From JABSSA01 sp039984715 (GTDB taxonomy: Bacteria > Pseudomonadota > Alphaproteobacteria > Rhodobacterales > Rhodobacteraceae), in NCBI GenBank assembly GCA_039984715.1, contig JBDWUA010000012.1:186001-250000 (forward strand): a stretch of DNA of 64,000 nt, given 5' to 3'. The position numbers and the translations under genes are program-made. Shown one piece after another: positions 61,988-64,000 of this stretch; position 1 is the first letter of the stretch, and each line of letters starts with the position of its first letter. The notes below the pieces were generated by a model. That model had not been told where the DNA came from and did no database searches. It saw only the letters and a list, made by a program, of their open reading frames with translations.

Positions 61988-62578
61988 ATGGAATGGTTGA
62001 ACACATGGCGCGATGTCCCCCCTGTCTCCTTGCAGTCATGGGCGCGGGTCACTGTGGTTTTCACAGTGTTCCTTGCAGCACAGGATCACCACGCCTCCTA
62101 CGATCTTGATCCGTTTGCTCTGGCCGTCGGGGTCGACATAATCATTCGAATTTTACAACTTTTGACGACTCGATTGAACTTTTTCAAAGGCGAAATTGAC
62201 GACTATCTGATCCTTACCGCCATTTGTTGCACTGTCATAACCTTGGCCGGCTGGACTGTTTTTCAATCCCCCTTAACAGCGATGATCACAGTAGCCGTTT
62301 GGCAAGCAGGAGGTGGGTTGTGCAGTATTGGACTGTCGTTCATGCCAGAAGAAATCCTACGATCAAATTCAACTTGGCGTGGATACGGCGATGACGCTCC
62401 CTTTGCTATGCGGTTCGAAGCGTTATGCCATCTGTTATCAATCATCGTATTTGCGGCGATTTTTCTGACCTTAGGGCCGATGATTGCTCTGGCATTTGCG
62501 ACATTCGGGTTTTTGGTCCTTTCGTTTATCATCAACTGGACAATCTATCTGATTATTCGGGCGCGTTACTTGCAATAA
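61988..62578 (+). CDS. Integral membrane protein of unknown function
   Basis: A 196-residue protein with four to five hydrophobic segments (SWARVTVVFTVFLAAQ, LILTAICCTVITLAGWTVF, LLSIIVFAAIFLTLGPMIA and FATFGFLVLSFIINWTIYLI). No charged motif is recognisable. The ATG at 61988 is preceded by a weak site. It ends 71 bp before carB. I do not know the family. Confidence 0.6.
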   Translation: MEWLNTWRDVPPVSLQSWARVTVVFTVFLAAQDHHASYDLDPFALAVGVDIIIRILQLLTTRLNFFKGEIDDYLILTAICCTVITLAGWTVFQSPLTAMITVAVWQAGGGLCSIGLSFMPEEILRSNSTWRGYGDDAPFAMRFEALCHLLSIIVFAAIFLTLGPMIALAFATFGFLVLSFIINWTIYLIIRARYLQ

Positions 62579-62649
62579 ACCGCACTGCCCCCTTGCGTCC
62601 GCGCGCACCAAGCCTATAACGCGGACAATTTGTTGGCGGGGGTCCTGAA

Positions 62650-64000
62650 ATGCCGAAAAGAACCGATATCAAGTCCATAATGATCATCGGCGCAGGCCCC
62701 ATTATTATTGGGCAAGCGTGCGAATTTGACTATTCTGGTGCACAGGCCTGTAAGGCGCTGCGCGAAGAAGGGTATCGCGTTATCTTGGTCAACTCGAACC
62801 CGGCGACCATCATGACAGACCCCGGCCTTGCCGATGCGACGTATATCGAGCCGATTACCCCCGAGGTTGTTGCCAAGATTATTGCCAAGGAAAAGCCAGA
62901 CGCATTGTTGCCCACGATGGGCGGGCAAACGGGATTGAACACGGCCCTCGCGCTTGAGGAAATGGGCGTTCTTGCCGAACATAATGTCGAAATGATCGGC
63001 GCCAAACGCGATGCCATTGAAATGGCCGAAGACCGCAAACTGTTCCGCGAAGCGATGGACCGCATCGGCCTTGAAAACCCCAAAGCCACGATTGTGACAG
63101 CGCCTGATGGTGATCTGGACGCTGGCGTACAGATCGCGCTGGATGCATTGGATGAAATTGGCCTGCCCGCCATTATTCGTCCCGCCTTCACTTTGGGCGG
63201 CACTGGCGGCGGTGTTGCCTATAACCGCGAAGATTACATCCATTTCTGCCGCTCGGGTATGGATGCTTCACCTGTGGGCCAGATTCTTGTTGATGAAAGC
63301 CTGCTGGGTTGGAAAGAATTCGAAATGGAAGTCGTGCGTGACACGGCTGACAACGCGATCATCGTCTGTTCTATCGAAAACGTGGACCCAATGGGCGTGC
63401 ACACAGGCGACAGTATCACTGTGGCCCCTGCCCTGACATTGACCGACAAAGAATACCAAATGATGCGATCCGCATCGATCGCCGTCCTGCGCGAGATTGG
63501 TGTCGAAACCGGTGGGTCAAATGTCCAATGGGCCGTAAACCCCGAAGATGGTCGAATGGTCGTGATCGAAATGAACCCGCGCGTGTCGCGTTCATCTGCC
63601 TTGGCATCTAAGGCGACGGGCTTTCCAATCGCCAAAATCGCGGCAAAGCTCGCAGTTGGCTTCACGCTCGACGAATTAGACAACGACATTACCAAAGTAA
63701 CACCCGCCAGCTTTGAACCGACAATCGACTATGTCGTTACAAAGATTCCACGCTTTGCATTCGAGAAATTCTCGGGGTCTGAACCTCTTCTGTCCACGGC
63801 GATGAAATCCGTTGGCGAAGCCATGTCAATTGGGCGCACGATCCACGAGTCGTTGCAAAAGGCTCTTACTTCGCTTGAGACGGGATTAACCGGATTTGAT
63901 GAGATTGATATTCCCGGCGCAGATGATCCAGCAACGGGCAAAGCCGCGATCACGCGCGCATTGGCACGCCAGACACCGGATCGCTTGCGTGTAATTGCCC
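62650..64000 (+). CDS. carB: Carbamoyl-phosphate synthase large subunit, N-terminal part (runs off the right edge)
   Basis: The frame is open from the ATG at 62650 to the window edge (450 codons of an expected ~1100). MPKRTDIKSIMIIGAGPIIIGQACEFDYSGAQACKAL is the family start (only the first part is needed to identify it). GGQTGLNTALAL, PAFTLGGTGGGVAYN and EMNPRVSRSSALASKATGFPIAK show the first ATP-grasp (carboxyphosphate) domain. It supplies carbamoyl phosphate for pyrimidine and arginine synthesis. It is cut by the edge, so its C-terminal half is not seen. Confidence 0.97.
   Translation, partial: MPKRTDIKSIMIIGAGPIIIGQACEFDYSGAQACKALREEGYRVILVNSNPATIMTDPGLADATYIEPITPEVVAKIIAKEKPDALLPTMGGQTGLNTALALEEMGVLAEHNVEMIGAKRDAIEMAEDRKLFREAMDRIGLENPKATIVTAPDGDLDAGVQIALDALDEIGLPAIIRPAFTLGGTGGGVAYNREDYIHFCRSGMDASPVGQILVDESLLGWKEFEMEVVRDTADNAIIVCSIENVDPMGVHTGDSITVAPALTLTDKEYQMMRSASIAVLREIGVETGGSNVQWAVNPEDGRMVVIEMNPRVSRSSALASKATGFPIAKIAAKLAVGFTLDELDNDITKVTPASFEPTIDYVVTKIPRFAFEKFSGSEPLLSTAMKSVGEAMSIGRTIHESLQKALTSLETGLTGFDEIDIPGADDPATGKAAITRALARQTPDRLRVIA

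Noticed and set aside
1..64000. Mobile elements, CRISPR arrays, tRNA and rRNA genes
   Set aside because: I looked for transposase-like products, direct repeat-spacer arrays and tRNA/rRNA-like sequences and found none; the gene content is core chromosome.

Overview
This is a contiguous stretch of core chromosome from an alphaproteobacterium, most likely a marine Rhodobacteraceae (Roseobacter group) member. The evidence is the gene order miaB-phoH-ybeY-corC-lnt-metK, a SAM/SAH riboswitch in front of metK, the set of acyl-CoA enzymes, a Hint-domain protein beside a sulfotransferase, and many small conserved roseobacter-type proteins. GC content is moderate by eye. I see no tRNA, rRNA, CRISPR array, insertion sequence or prophage. 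The window cuts a LysR-type gene on the left and carB on the right.

Layout. 1-8.5 kb: LysR fragment divergent from a DUF1330 gene, then on the minus strand metK (riboswitch), lnt, an EamA permease, corC, ybeY, phoH and miaB, covering tRNA/rRNA maturation, envelope lipoproteins and SAM synthesis. 8.7-24.7 kb: mixed housekeeping genes including moaA, waaA, an M19 dipeptidase, gcdH, an SRAP protein, a flavodoxin-like protein, an IMPACT-family protein, a 5'-nucleotidase, a DUF952-DUF1330 fusion overlapping pyrD, a MATE pump and two hotdog thioesterases. 24.8-38.8 kb: fatty-acid and acyl-CoA metabolism with two paralogous MerR regulators, two acyl-CoA dehydrogenases, a GST, thiolase, an unusual duplicated NTF2-like protein, FadB/J-type multifunctional enzyme and an acyl-CoA synthetase. 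A Hint protein and a sulfotransferase lie between. 39-46.5 kb: a protease-like membrane protein, a SPOR protein, and a pyrimidine nucleoside salvage operon (VOC-bicupin protein, cdd, deoA, deoB, upp). 46.7-55.2 kb: malic enzyme, propionyl-CoA synthetase, a three-gene secreted/SCO operon, NAD kinase and glyA. 55.3-64 kb: a PhyH-family oxygenase, a PspA/YiaA-type membrane-stress pair, an HD hydrolase, an alpha/beta hydrolase, a CFA-synthase-like methyltransferase, a lysozyme-like secreted protein, a membrane protein and carB.

The main non-coding signals are: (a) a 33-bp composite element shared by the promoters of the second MerR/acyl-CoA dehydrogenase operon and the thiolase operon, 26 of 33 positions identical, suggesting one regulon; (b) three perfect TGAAC-N3-GTTCA palindromes over the pspA promoter; (c) three TTTGCAAA palindromes before prpE, resembling RamB/PccR (ScfR) sites; (d) two AGACC-N-ATTGGTCT TetR-type operators flanking the thiolase-fadB cluster; and (e) a dispersed three-hairpin intergenic repeat with two copies (4481 and 42469) that keep spacing and pairing while stem sequences differ.

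The best candidates for an under-described system are the secreted Cys/His proteins encoded with a SCO homologue (51.4-53.0 kb), the NTF2-like duplication inside the beta-oxidation operon, and the three-hairpin repeat.
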